Shown: positions 51,057-60,247, counted from the first letter of the stretch. The stretch is 64,000 nt of DNA from Ruegeria lacuscaerulensis (GCF_013034685.1 NZ_WQGO01000010.1:1-64000), one strand, 5' to 3'. The notes: a model not told the origin generated them from the sequence alone. Numbers and translations: made by a program.

Positions 51057-53051
51057 ATGATACCGGAAATCGGGCAGTTCGCCCTGGCGCTTGCCCTGGC
51101 CGTGTCCTTGGTGCAAAGCGTATTTCCCTTGATTGGAGCAGCACGGAACAATGTCATGTGGATGCGATCGGCATCTGCGACCTCGGTCCTACTGACAGCG
51201 CTGGTTGCTATCGCCTTCGCCGCTCTGATGTGGTCCTTCGTGGTCAGCGATTTCACTGTGCTAAATGTGGCCAGCAATTCTCATTCGCTGAAACCGATGC
51301 TTTTCAAGGTGGCTGCGACCTGGGGTAGCCACGAAGGGTCGCTGCTGTTGTGGATTCTGATATTGGTGATTTTCGGGCTGGGTGTGTCTCTGTTGGCTCG
51401 GAACATCCCACTGAAACTCAAGGCGCGCACTCTGGCAGTGCAGGCCTGGATCAGCGCGGGGTTCCTGTCATTCATGCTGTTCACCTCGAACCCGTTTGAC
51501 CGGGTGTTTCCGGCACCGCTGGATGGTCAGGATTTAAATCCGCTGTTGCAGGATGTCGGCCTGGCTATGCACCCGCCGTTCCTATACCTGGGTTACGTCG
51601 GCTTCTCTATCGTATTTTCTTTCGCCGTGGCTGCCCTGATTGAGGGGCGGGTCGATCCGGCATGGGCGCGGTGGGTCCGACCCTGGACATTGGCGGCCTG
51701 GGTGTTTCTGACACTTGGTATCGTTCTGGGCAGCTGGTGGGCCTATTACGAACTGGGTTGGGGCGGCTGGTGGTTCTGGGATCCGGTCGAGAATGTCTCG
51801 TTTATGCCCTGGCTTGCTGGCACAGCGCTGTTCCATTCGGCCATTGTGACCGAAAAGCGCGGCAGCTTCAAAAGTTGGACGATCCTACTGGCCGTTTTGA
51901 CCTTCTCGTTGTCCTTGTTGGGGACATTCATTGTCCGCTCAGGCTTGCTTACATCGGTCCATGCGTTTTCGGTCGATCCCGAACGCGGCATTTACATCTT
52001 GGCGCTGTTGGCTGTCGCGATCGGTGGTTCATTGACGCTGTTTGCCATACGCGCACCGGAGATGGAGGGCGGCGGTCTTTTTGCCCCGATCAGCCGCGAG
52101 GCCGGTTTGCTTATTAACAACCTGCTGCTGGCCACCGCAACGGCGACGGTTCTATTCGGTACGCTTTATCCGCTTTTGCTTGAGGCTGTGACAGGTGAAA
52201 AGATTTCGGTTGGACCACCTTATTACAACGCCAGTTTCGTGCCGATCATGCTGGTTCTAGTCGTTGTAATGGGGATTGGGCCGCTGTTGTCATGGAAGCG
52301 GGCGGATTTGCGCGGTGTTCTGTCCCGGCTCAAATGGGTGGCCGGGGTTAGCCTGCTCGTAGCGTTGCTTGTGTGGTATCTGGATACCGGCGGCCCAGCC
52401 TTGGCGGTAGTGTCGATCGGCCTTGCGGTTTGGTTGCTGGGCGCTGTGCTGACAGAGTGGGCCAGCCGAATTAAGCTGGGTGAGGCACCGTTGGCCGAGT
52501 CCCTGCGTCGGGCCCGCAGCCTACCGCGTTCTCATTACGGCATGGTCGTGGCCCATGCGGGGTTGGCTGTCTGTATGATCGGCTTTATCGGGTCCAGCGC
52601 TTGGAAATCCGAGGTCGTGACTTTTGCCGAGCCCGGAACACAGATTGAGATAGCAGGGTTCGACGTGCGTTTTGACGGTGTGGAACAGCTTCGCGGTCCG
52701 AACTATCTGTCTCGCGCGGCCACACTGACGGTATTTCGCGATGGCGCTTATGTCACCACGCTTCAACCCGAGCGCAGGGCCTATCTCGTGGCGGGTACCA
52801 GTACGACCGAGTCAGCAATTCGAACGACGTTGGCAGGGGACCTTTACGCCTCAATATCGGAACCGGCGGCGGAATCAGAACAGAGCAAATGGACCCTGCG
52901 TATCTTGTATGAGCCATTGGTGGTCTGGATCTGGATAGGTTCAGGATTGTTAGCATTTGGTGGTGTCTTGTCACTCTCCGATCGGCGTCTACGCGTCGGT
53001 GCACCACGAAAACGGACTGGGCAGAGCTCCGTTGCGGTGGCGGCGGAGTAG
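51057..53051 (+). CDS. ccmF: CcmF cytochrome c heme lyase
   Basis: 664 residues, full length, about 15 membrane segments. The WWD heme-handling motif is present as GWGGWWFWDPVENVSFMPWL (about residues 237-256), and periplasmic His residues typical of CcmF flank it (for example LFHSAIVTEKRGSF). CcmF transfers heme from CcmE to apocytochrome c together with CcmH and CcmI. Here it heads a four-gene ccmF-G-H-I operon behind copper box B. ccmA-E are not in the window, so a chromosomal set must supply heme delivery. Confidence 0.96.
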   Translation: MIPEIGQFALALALAVSLVQSVFPLIGAARNNVMWMRSASATSVLLTALVAIAFAALMWSFVVSDFTVLNVASNSHSLKPMLFKVAATWGSHEGSLLLWILILVIFGLGVSLLARNIPLKLKARTLAVQAWISAGFLSFMLFTSNPFDRVFPAPLDGQDLNPLLQDVGLAMHPPFLYLGYVGFSIVFSFAVAALIEGRVDPAWARWVRPWTLAAWVFLTLGIVLGSWWAYYELGWGGWWFWDPVENVSFMPWLAGTALFHSAIVTEKRGSFKSWTILLAVLTFSLSLLGTFIVRSGLLTSVHAFSVDPERGIYILALLAVAIGGSLTLFAIRAPEMEGGGLFAPISREAGLLINNLLLATATATVLFGTLYPLLLEAVTGEKISVGPPYYNASFVPIMLVLVVVMGIGPLLSWKRADLRGVLSRLKWVAGVSLLVALLVWYLDTGGPALAVVSIGLAVWLLGAVLTEWASRIKLGEAPLAESLRRARSLPRSHYGMVVAHAGLAVCMIGFIGSSAWKSEVVTFAEPGTQIEIAGFDVRFDGVEQLRGPNYLSRAATLTVFRDGAYVTTLQPERRAYLVAGTSTTESAIRTTLAGDLYASISEPAAESEQSKWTLRILYEPLVVWIWIGSGLLAFGGVLSLSDRRLRVGAPRKRTGQSSVAVAAE

Positions 53052-53055
53052 GGCA

Positions 53056-53625
53056 ATGAAACGTCTATTTGCACTGTTCCCAATTACGATTGCCGGCATC
53101 CTGGGTGCCTTCCTGCTATGGGGACTGAATCCCGATCGCGATCCAAACGAAATCCCGTCTGTTTTGATCTCGCAGCCGGTGCCTGAGTTCGACTTGCCGC
53201 CGGTCGAAGGGCTGGATACCCACGGGCTGTCCAGTACCGATCTGGTGGAAAATGACGGGTCAGCTCCGATCGTGGTCAACGTGTTTGCGTCCTGGTGCGT
53301 GCCCTGCCGGGCCGAACATGCGGTGCTGACGCGTATGGTACGCGATGAGGGCATTCGCCTGATGGGCATTAACTACAAAGACAAGCCGCAGGACGCGCGG
53401 AAATGGCTCGACGATCTGGGCAACCCTTATGAGCGCATCGGTTCCGACCTGGACGGCCGAGCCGGGATCGAATGGGGGATTTCCGGCGTGCCGGAGACCT
53501 TTGTGATTGATGGCGCGGGCAAGGTCGTATTCCGTTTTGTCGGCCCGGTGCTGGGCGACGAGGCAATTTCAAAGATGCGCACCGCGCTGGATCAGGCGCG
53601 GGCGGCCGGAGGAGAGGCGTCATGA
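53056..53625 (+). CDS. ccmG: CcmG/DsbE thioredoxin-like protein
   Basis: 189 residues from the ATG at 53056, four bases after the ccmF stop. One N-terminal membrane anchor (about residues 8-24), then a thioredoxin fold with WCVPC (about residue 81), the CcmG-specific GINYKDKPQDARKWLDDLGN insertion and the cis-Pro loop SGVPETFVID. It keeps apocytochrome or CcmH cysteines reduced. Overlaps ccmH by four bases. Confidence 0.95.
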   Translation: MKRLFALFPITIAGILGAFLLWGLNPDRDPNEIPSVLISQPVPEFDLPPVEGLDTHGLSSTDLVENDGSAPIVVNVFASWCVPCRAEHAVLTRMVRDEGIRLMGINYKDKPQDARKWLDDLGNPYERIGSDLDGRAGIEWGISGVPETFVIDGAGKVVFRFVGPVLGDEAISKMRTALDQARAAGGEAS

Positions 53626-54110
53626 TACGTCGCATTGTAATTACCGCGGTCACTCTGGCGATGCTGGTGTCGCAGCCGGCATTCGCGGTTGAGCCCGACG
53701 AGATACTTGCAGATCCGGTATTGGAAGAGCGGGCCCGGGCGATTTCGAAACAGGTGCGATGCGTGGTGTGCCAGAACCAAGACATCGACAGTTCTAACGC
53801 TGGCGTGGCGCGCGACCTTCGTCTGCTTGTGCGCGAACGGCTGGTGGCAGGCGACACGGACCAGCAGGTTATGGACTTTCTGGTTGCGCGTTATGGCGAC
53901 TATGTTCTGTTCAACCCGCCATGGAAGCCATCAACTTACATTCTGTGGGTTGCGCCTATCGTCATCCTGGGGCTGGGTGGTATCGCGACTGCAGCGGTAT
54001 TGACCCAAAATGCGCGCCGATATCGGAAGTCGCGAAAACAAGAGACGGAACGCGGCGCGAGCGAAGAACGGAATCCCGAAAACCATTCACTCACGGAGCC
54101 GCACGCATGA
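53622..54110 (+). CDS. ccmH: CcmH heme-lyase subunit
   Basis: 162 residues: signal peptide (SQPAFAVEP), then the redox motif RCVVCQNQDIDSSNAGVARD with its Cys pair (about residues 46-49), and a C-terminal membrane segment (LWVAPIVILGLGGIATAAVL). CcmH holds apocytochrome c for heme attachment and is reduced by CcmG. Stop overlaps the ccmI start (ATGA). Confidence 0.95.
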   Translation: MIRRIVITAVTLAMLVSQPAFAVEPDEILADPVLEERARAISKQVRCVVCQNQDIDSSNAGVARDLRLLVRERLVAGDTDQQVMDFLVARYGDYVLFNPPWKPSTYILWVAPIVILGLGGIATAAVLTQNARRYRKSRKQETERGASEERNPENHSLTEPHA

Positions 54111-55255
54111 TCTGGATTATCTTTTCATTCATGGCCGTGGCGGTGTTTCTGACGCTCGCCCTCTCCGGCCTGGGGCGCAAGACCTCGGACTTGTCGAGAC
54201 GCGAAAGCGCCTCTGCCATCTTTTCCGACCAGATCGGCGAAGTGGAGAAGGACCTGGAACGAGGAATTATCTCAGCCGAAGAGGCCAAGGCCGCCAGAGC
54301 CGAGATAGAACGTCGCCTGAAGGCGATTGACCGGCAATCGGACGACAAAGCGATAATGGGCCATTCCGGGCGTGCGCTGATTTTACTTGCCGCGCTGGTA
54401 GTTCCAGCGCTCGGAGCCGGTCTTTATTGGCAACTGGGTAGTCCCTACATCCCCAGCCAGCCATTTGCCCAACGCGAGGGGGAGCAGGCCGAAGCCCGTG
54501 AAATCGCCGACCTTGCCGTGCGCCTGAAGTCGCGGCTTGAGGCGGATGAAACCGGCGGGCCAACCGAGGGATGGGTGTTGTTGGCTCAGACCTATATGCG
54601 TATGGGACGCTTTGGAGATGCCGCAGACGCGTTCGAGGGGTTGCTGGACCGACCCAATGCGAATTCAGCGCTGGTGTCGCAATATGGCGAGGCGTTGGTC
54701 TATGCCGATGACGGTGTCGTTACGCCCAAGGCCGATCGGGCGTTTGAACGAGCCTTGGAACTGGACCCATCGAACCCAGCAGCGACATTCTACAAAGCCA
54801 TTGGTCTGGAGCAGGCTGGATCGCCTGATAAGGCCTATGACCTACTGAAGACGCGGATGGACGCCGAAGAGGAGTTCCGGCCATGGATGGAGAGTTTTGT
54901 GGCCCAGCTTAACCGCATCGCCCCGTCGATCGGACGGGCTCCGGTGAATCTGGCGGCTTTTGCCCCTTCCATGCCCGGCCCAACTGCCGATCAGGTGGCG
55001 GCGGCCGAGGAGATGTCAGACGAAGACCGGCAGGCCTTCATCCGCTCGATGGTCGAACGGCTTGCGAGCCGGATGCAGGAAAACCCAGGCGATCTGGACG
55101 GCTGGATGCGGCTGGGCAACGCCTATTCGGTGCTGGGCGAGACCGACGGCGCCCGGAACGCCTATGGCAGGGCAAGGGATCTGGCGGATGACCTGCCGCA
55201 GGGGGATCCGCGCAAGGTGGCAATCGACCGGGCATTGCTGGAACTGGGGGGTTGA
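54107..55255 (+). CDS. ccmI: CcmI cytochrome c biogenesis chaperone
   Basis: 382 residues from the ATG at 54107. Two membrane segments (residues about 1-20 and 87-108) with a coiled-coil loop between them, then TPR-type repeats (WVLLAQTYMRMGRFGDAADA, ALELDPSNPAATFYKAIGLE, GWMRLGNAYSVLGETDGARN). CcmI binds the C-terminus of apocytochrome c and hands it to CcmF/H. In gamma-proteobacteria this region is fused to CcmH; in alphaproteobacteria, as here, it is separate. Last gene of the operon. Confidence 0.93.
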   Translation: MIWIIFSFMAVAVFLTLALSGLGRKTSDLSRRESASAIFSDQIGEVEKDLERGIISAEEAKAARAEIERRLKAIDRQSDDKAIMGHSGRALILLAALVVPALGAGLYWQLGSPYIPSQPFAQREGEQAEAREIADLAVRLKSRLEADETGGPTEGWVLLAQTYMRMGRFGDAADAFEGLLDRPNANSALVSQYGEALVYADDGVVTPKADRAFERALELDPSNPAATFYKAIGLEQAGSPDKAYDLLKTRMDAEEEFRPWMESFVAQLNRIAPSIGRAPVNLAAFAPSMPGPTADQVAAAEEMSDEDRQAFIRSMVERLASRMQENPGDLDGWMRLGNAYSVLGETDGARNAYGRARDLADDLPQGDPRKVAIDRALLELGG

Positions 55256-55369
55256 TTCCCGCAGCCCGGCGTGGATCGGGCCGGCGCCGACTTCGCGCTG
55301 ATGCCCAGTGAGCCATCTGGAAAATTCCGGTTTAGGCTATCGCATGCCGATCTTTAGGAGGTTGAGACC

Positions 55370-55828
55370 ATGAAAGTTGAAACGTTTTCTGATCTAATTG
55401 TCTGGACGCGGGAAATGCATCATTGGCTCGCCGAATGTTTGGCCCACTGTTCGACACAGTCAGAGCAGGAGCTGGCCAGGATGTTGCTTACCTACCTCGC
55501 CGATCATGAGGCTGCTCTGGAGAAAATCGTCGATGGTTTCGTGAAACGAGCCGATCCCAAAGCGCTCAACACCTGGGTATATGACTATTTGGGCAATGAG
55601 CCGATCGACCCACATCGCGCCTGCGACAGGCCGTTCGCACAGATGAGCGTCGATGAGATCTGCGAAGCGGTCTTCGATCTTCACAATCAGGTGATCGACT
55701 TATATCGGTATTTGCACGGGCGTGCCGAGATACCCGAGGCACGCGAACTCTTTCAGGCGATACTGGATATGGAAGAGCACGAGACCATGCGTTTAGCGCA
55801 GCAGAGCAACCGCGTCCGGGATATGTGA
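55370..55828 (+). CDS. Helical hypothetical protein (hemerythrin-like bundle?)
   Basis: 152 residues with AGGAGG upstream of the ATG. All-helical, with His/Glu-rich positions (EMHHWLAECLAHC, YLADHEAALEKI, DMEEHETMRLAQQ) spaced like a four-helix bundle that could bind metal, but no hemerythrin or ferritin signature is complete. It sits between ccmI and the convergent dsbD-like gene in the copper island. Function unknown. Confidence 0.65.
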   Translation: MKVETFSDLIVWTREMHHWLAECLAHCSTQSEQELARMLLTYLADHEAALEKIVDGFVKRADPKALNTWVYDYLGNEPIDPHRACDRPFAQMSVDEICEAVFDLHNQVIDLYRYLHGRAEIPEARELFQAILDMEEHETMRLAQQSNRVRDM

Positions 55829-55837
55829 ACTCCGGGG

Positions 55838-57964
55838 TCAGGATCCGCTTTCCACGGCTCCGCCCGCAATCGGCGCGGCCTGTTCCATCGCGTCGAGAAT
55901 GGCGTTCGTGGTCAAGATCTCTGGCAGGGCGATGCCTTCGGGGGCCGACGGGCCGTAGACGATGTTGAAGGGGATCCCGAACCGTCCATTGTCCTCAAGG
56001 AAACGGGCGATCACATCGTCGGGGCGGGTCCAGTCGGCCTGCATCGGAATTGCTTTGTCCGATTGCAGTGTTGCCAGAACCTCGCCGCGTTCCAGCACCA
56101 GCGCTTTGTTGGCCTTGCAGGTCAGACACCAGTCGGCTGTGACATCGACGAAAACCACCTCGCCGCGCGACACAAGGCGGGCGATTTCGGGGCGGCTGAA
56201 GGTAATCCAAGGGATCTCTCCGGCTGGTTCAAGCAGCCTGGACCGGTCTTTGCCGGCAATCGCAACCGGTGCGGCAAACGCTGCGGTCAGCGTCAGCAAC
56301 AGGGCTGTCCAGCGCAAAACGGGTGGCATCATCGTACTTTTCCAGATCAACAGGACCAGAACAGTTGCAGCCAGCACGGTAGCAGTTGCAGCAGTGTCTC
56401 CGGCCACCCCGACCATCACCCAGACCAACCAGCCGATCGTGGTCAGCAGTGCCGCCGACAGGGCCCATTTTAATCCCACCATCCAACGCCCCGGTTTAGG
56501 CAGAGCGGCGGTAAGTTTCGGGTGCACTGCAACCAGCAGGTAAGGAATGGCCAGCCCGACCCCCATTGCGGTGAAGATCGCCACGATATCCACCGGTCGG
56601 CCGGTCAGGGCAAAGGCCACCGCCGTGCCGAGGAAGGGGGCCGAGCAGGGCGTCGCCAGAACTGCTGAGAAGGCTCCGGTCAGGAAATCCCCGACCAGCG
56701 ACACGCGGCCCTTTTCGACATGGGCAAGCCGGGTGTTCAGCGACTGCGGCAGCGTGATCTCGAACAAGCCCGCGAGGCTGGTTGCAAAAACCGCCAGCAC
56801 CACGATCATCACCGCAAGGAAAAGCGGATTCTGGAACTGGATGCCCCAGCCGACGGAATAGCCCAGCGACCGCGCCGCAATGGTGATAGCCGCCAACAGC
56901 CACATGAATGTCAGGATTCCGGCTGCCGAAGCCAGGAACCCGGCGCGAATCTGAGCCGCAGAGCGGTCGCGAGCCTTTACCGCCGAGGAAAGCTTGATCG
57001 AAAGCACTGGCAGTACGCAGGGCATGACATTCAGAATCAACCCGCCGCCCACCGCCAGCAAAATGATCCAGACCAGCGCGCTGGCTGAAGTTTCGGCGGC
57101 CGCGATCTCATATGGTGGCGGGGTAGGGGGAGCGTCGGTACGGGGCGAAAACTCGGCCACGCGGTTGGTGTCGGTAACCGTGACGGACAAGGCGGGGGGG
57201 TCCTGTGCCAGAGCGAGGACCGGGAACTGCACCCATAGCTGACGCCTGTCGCCAGCGAGCCGGATGTCGGGTGCACCAAACGCGGTGTCACGTCCCATGT
57301 CGGGAAAGACATCAGGCGCATCAAAGGGCAGGTCGCTGGTGAAATTCAGCGTCAGCATCTCGGACTCGGTATCCAGGGTCGCGGCGTCGGACTTCATTCC
57401 GCTTGTGTTTCCCGTGGTTGGCACCCGCGACAGAAAGGCATTTATAAGCCGGGCCGAGTCCTGATCCCGACCCGTTCCCTGAGTCAGCGACAAGTCCAGC
57501 GAAAACTCGACCGGCACACAGATATCGGAACAGATCAGCGTTGTCACAGCGGCCTTCAAGTCAACTGGCGCTCCGGGGTTCTCGAGTGTGACGGTCAGCG
57601 GAAAGACCACTTCGTCCTTGTACCCGAAATTCTCGATCCCGAAGGCGCGAAAACGGATCGGCGCGGGCCAGTGAAACTGTACGTCGCTGACGTTTTGCGA
57701 GCCGTTCCAAGTGATCTTGGGCGGAATTCCCACCTCACCAGGCGACTTCCAGTAGGTTTTCCAATCTTCGCCCAGTTTCAGATGCAGTCCTGCAGTGATC
57801 GTCTTGACGTCAGGCGCGATCCCGTCCTGCGCGGTAATTATGTGTGCGACCAGGGGCTCTGATTCATACGCTTGGGATGTAGCTGCAAGGCTTGTCCCGG
57901 CGGAAGTCTGGCCAAAGATTAACCCCAAGATCATAATACATAAATTTAGGAGTGTTCTTGCCAT
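55838..57964 (-). CDS. DsbD/ScsB-type transmembrane thiol-disulfide reductase
   Basis: 708 residues from the ATG at 57964, giving signal NLCIMILGLIFGQTSAGTSL; a GTG at 57991 in frame would leave almost no leader after the copper box. N-terminal domain with Cys pair region (LICSDICVPVEFSLDLS), about eight membrane segments with the two redox Cys in NVMPCVLPVLS and ATPCSAPFLG, and a C-terminal thioredoxin domain with WCLTCKAN. It passes electrons from cytosolic thioredoxin to periplasmic partners such as CcmG. ScsB relatives are linked to copper tolerance. Behind copper box C. Confidence 0.92.
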   Translation of the reverse strand: MARTLLNLCIMILGLIFGQTSAGTSLAATSQAYESEPLVAHIITAQDGIAPDVKTITAGLHLKLGEDWKTYWKSPGEVGIPPKITWNGSQNVSDVQFHWPAPIRFRAFGIENFGYKDEVVFPLTVTLENPGAPVDLKAAVTTLICSDICVPVEFSLDLSLTQGTGRDQDSARLINAFLSRVPTTGNTSGMKSDAATLDTESEMLTLNFTSDLPFDAPDVFPDMGRDTAFGAPDIRLAGDRRQLWVQFPVLALAQDPPALSVTVTDTNRVAEFSPRTDAPPTPPPYEIAAAETSASALVWIILLAVGGGLILNVMPCVLPVLSIKLSSAVKARDRSAAQIRAGFLASAAGILTFMWLLAAITIAARSLGYSVGWGIQFQNPLFLAVMIVVLAVFATSLAGLFEITLPQSLNTRLAHVEKGRVSLVGDFLTGAFSAVLATPCSAPFLGTAVAFALTGRPVDIVAIFTAMGVGLAIPYLLVAVHPKLTAALPKPGRWMVGLKWALSAALLTTIGWLVWVMVGVAGDTAATATVLAATVLVLLIWKSTMMPPVLRWTALLLTLTAAFAAPVAIAGKDRSRLLEPAGEIPWITFSRPEIARLVSRGEVVFVDVTADWCLTCKANKALVLERGEVLATLQSDKAIPMQADWTRPDDVIARFLEDNGRFGIPFNIVYGPSAPEGIALPEILTTNAILDAMEQAAPIAGGAVESGS

Positions 57965-57994
57965 TGCGCGTTGCCATCGGTTGTTTTGCACCCG

Positions 57995-58025
57995 TCTCTG
58001 CCAGATTCCAGCGCTGGAGGGTCAA
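57995..58025 (-). promoter_or_regulatory. Copper box C, upstream of the dsbD-like gene
   Basis: Minus strand -35 TTGACC (58020-58025), one base, perfect dyad TCCAGCGCTGGA (58007-58018), identical to box B over 19 bases. Faces the DsbD/ScsB-like gene. Confidence 0.75.
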
Positions 58026-58051
58026 CGAGCCGGAATGTCACATCCCCACGA

Positions 58052-58255
58052 TCAGCTCACGAAACCTTCGCGCCCGTCTTCGCAGATGAAATAGGCCCCG
58101 CCATCCGCGCCCTCCCATTGAACCCGGCAACCTTGGGGCAGGGCGTATTCAGGCTGCGGCGGTTGCAGCGGGCATAGTTTAGGGCGTGGTGCGCAAGCCG
58201 CCAGCGAAAGAGCGGCCAGCGACATGGCGGCCAACCTTGAGCACCAAAGCTTCAT
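58052..58255 (-). CDS. Small lipoprotein
   Basis: 67 residues: signal with lipobox SLAAC (Cys about residue 21), then a short Pro- and Cys-containing mature part (RPKLCPLQPPQPEYALPQGC) ending DGREGFVS. It begins nine bases after the stop of the small membrane-protein gene and shares its transcription direction, so both probably lie behind copper box D. No family recognised. Confidence 0.7.
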   Translation of the reverse strand: MKLWCSRLAAMSLAALSLAACAPRPKLCPLQPPQPEYALPQGCRVQWEGADGGAYFICEDGREGFVS

Positions 58256-58264
58256 GATTGAAGA

Positions 58265-58576
58265 TTATTGCCGGTGTACTGGGTTCGGTCCGACCGCGGC
58301 GTCTGTTGCCTTTGGTCTTTCCGATTCAGATTTGTTCGAATGACAGGATTTTTCCATCGCCTTGTGCATAAAGAAATGGGCTCCGAGGCACAGGATCAAC
58401 GGTGCGAAAAGACCCAAGGAGTCAGAAAGCCCACCAACCGTCCCGCCGGCGATCAAGTAGAGAGCGATCGGCGTTATCATGGCAATGCAACATACCATCA
58501 TGCCCCATTTCATTATCTTGCCGCCGCTAACCGGTACTGACGCCTGCGGCGCGTTTGCAGTCTGTTTTTCTTTCAC
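58265..58576 (-). CDS. Small two-helix membrane protein with Met/Cys/His residues
   Basis: 103 residues from a GTG at 58576, chosen for GGAG six bases upstream over a TTG at 58588. Two membrane segments: MKWGMMVCCIAMITPIALYL and LGLFAPLILCLGAHFFMHKA. The Cys pair, Met residues and HFFMHKAMEKSCH look suited to bind soft metals, as in DUF2933-like proteins near copper genes. Preceded by copper box D and followed by a small lipoprotein gene. Confidence 0.65.
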   Translation of the reverse strand: MKEKQTANAPQASVPVSGGKIMKWGMMVCCIAMITPIALYLIAGGTVGGLSDSLGLFAPLILCLGAHFFMHKAMEKSCHSNKSESERPKATDAAVGPNPVHRQ

Positions 58577-58606
58577 ATTCAACTCCAAAATTTGGATTGG
58601 AGACCT

Positions 58607-58637
58607 CTGCTAACGCCTTCCCACGATGGAAGGTCAA
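58607..58637 (-). promoter_or_regulatory. Copper box D (degenerate copy)
   Basis: Minus strand -35 TTGACC (58632-58637), one base, TCCATCGTGGGA (58619-58630; nine of twelve match the consensus), and TAGCAG at the 19-base-spacer -10 position (58607-58612). Upstream of the small membrane protein gene. The rest of the 374-base gap to 58951 shows no gene. Confidence 0.6.
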
Positions 58638-58950
58638 GCTGTTTTGGCGCGAAGCGAATTTGACGCTGTCAAACCAGTCCAGCATTTGCTTGGGCCTTAC
58701 TTGGTGCATAGACACGGCCGGAACAGGGAAGTTTTTAGGGGTATGAACAGCAGGCATTGTCGTCCCGACGCCTGGTGAAGTTTCAGGTTAAACACGAAGC
58801 TGCCTAGGTCACTTTAAGCCTTGAAAACTCGCGGGTGGGTCGAAGCGATATCGAACGAATAATTGAATGGACAAATCTTCCCCCGTCGCGGATTGTCTAA
58901 TCCCCTGGGTACTAACTCCAGACACCAACCAGCCAATAGGAGCGCTATCA

Positions 58951-59604
58951 ATGCTGACCAGACGACATTTTGTTGCAGCCTCGCTCGCCATTTTCTCTCA
59001 GCCGGTTTTTGGAGTGACGTCGGCGGCGGCCTCGCAATGGTCGGAGTGGGATGCGCAAGTAACTCCAGCCAATTTTGATCCCGCAACATCCAATCCCTGG
59101 GGTTTACACCCACGTTTCCTGCCTCAGCGTGTGCAAACCAATCGACCACTTACTCCGGGTGACATTCATGTCGACGCGGTGGCACGATATCTGTATTTCA
59201 TCGAAGACGGTGGCACAGCAATGCGTTACGGCGTAGCCATTGCCCGAGGCAATCTTTACGAGCCCGGAGTCTACACGATCAAGCGAAAGGCCAAATGGCC
59301 GCGTTGGACTCCTACAGCCGAAATGATTGAGCGCGACCCTGATGAATATGCGCAATTCGCAGATGGTGTGCCCGGTGGGCCGACAAACCCATTGGGATCA
59401 AGGGCGTTTTATCTGTTCGAAGGTGGTCGCGACACATACCTGCGAATTCACGGAACGCCTTATCCAAGATCTATCGGAGGTCGCGCAAGTTCTGGCTGCG
59501 TAAGGATGGCGATGCCACATATCATCGGGCTTTATGATCGTGTCAGGCCAGGGTCCACGGCTCATCTCTACCCTCCCGAGCGGCTTCTGACCGCGACCAG
59601 CTGA
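58951..59604 (+). CDS. L,D-transpeptidase (YkuD family), twin-arginine-like signal
   Basis: 217 residues from the ATG at 58951 (TAGGAG eight bases upstream). Signal MLTRRHFVAASLAIFSQPVF with an RR motif. The YkuD catalytic domain is complete: RIHGTPYPRSIGGRASSGCV with catalytic His and Cys, followed by Arg-Met (SSGCVRM). L,D-transpeptidases make 3-3 peptidoglycan cross-links or attach proteins to the wall; copper is known to inhibit these enzymes. No copper box is immediately upstream of this copy. Confidence 0.92.
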   Translation: MLTRRHFVAASLAIFSQPVFGVTSAAASQWSEWDAQVTPANFDPATSNPWGLHPRFLPQRVQTNRPLTPGDIHVDAVARYLYFIEDGGTAMRYGVAIARGNLYEPGVYTIKRKAKWPRWTPTAEMIERDPDEYAQFADGVPGGPTNPLGSRAFYLFEGGRDTYLRIHGTPYPRSIGGRASSGCVRMAMPHIIGLYDRVRPGSTAHLYPPERLLTATS

Positions 59605-59614
59605 CAGGCGCTTG

Positions 59615-59887
59615 TCAGGCGCGCGTACAGATTGGGCGCCCTTCAATAGTCCTAAGTGGTAGGTAGGTTGTTTCAACTGGCCCAACATAGCGATACCAAT
59701 AGCAACCGTCCTCAGGCATGATTTTCACTGCGTTCAGGTCCTGGCCCGGAGCAGCAATCTGGGCTACGGCGTCAGGAACTTGGGAAAGCGTTCCGGGCTC
59801 GCTATCTGCAGATATTGACGTTGTTTCGGTACAAGCGCCGATGAACAAAAGTGCGGCCAGTGCTTGGAAAGCTTTCCTGAAGGACAT
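59615..59887 (-). CDS. Small lipoprotein
   Basis: 90 residues with lipobox FIGAC (Cys about residue 19). The mature domain ends with CYWYRYVGPVETTYLPLRTI and EGRPICTRA; its Cys pair may form a disulfide. Convergent with the L,D-transpeptidase gene, their stops ten bases apart. No family recognised. It is the only gene of the immediate area on this strand. Confidence 0.65.
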   Translation of the reverse strand: MSFRKAFQALAALLFIGACTETTSISADSEPGTLSQVPDAVAQIAAPGQDLNAVKIMPEDGCYWYRYVGPVETTYLPLRTIEGRPICTRA

Positions 59888-60171
59888 GGTGTTTAGTCCA
59901 CTGTGATTGTCATTTGTAGTGCCTGCTACCCTCGCATCGACGGGTGATCACATCAATTCACCAAGAACTAAGCAATTGTTAGCGTTGCTTTTTTGTGTTC
60001 GGTTGATTCAAGAAAGTCAGGTTTTGCTTAAAGCAGCCTGGAGTTACGTCCAAGAAAAATTGCTTTTCCACAATGACTTGATGATTTGGGTCCGCCTTCT
60101 AAGGAAATATCCCTGCGCCAACGGCAACGACAATTCAGACGAGACATCCCATATGAAATGTCATTTGCGTG

Positions 60172-60202
60172 TTGACCTTCCAGCGCAGGAACCGGGCATA
60201 CG
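60172..60202 (+). promoter_or_regulatory. Copper box E, upstream of the second L,D-transpeptidase
   Basis: -35 TTGACC (60172-60177), one base, TCCAGCGCAGGA (60179-60190; eleven of twelve), 19-base spacer and -10 CATACG (60197-60202), the most promoter-like -10 of the five boxes. The roughly 280 bases upstream, back to 59888, hold no gene. Confidence 0.7.
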
Positions 60203-60247
60203 AGTTATTTGAGTCGGAAAAAAAGAATAAACTTTGGGATGGCAGGC

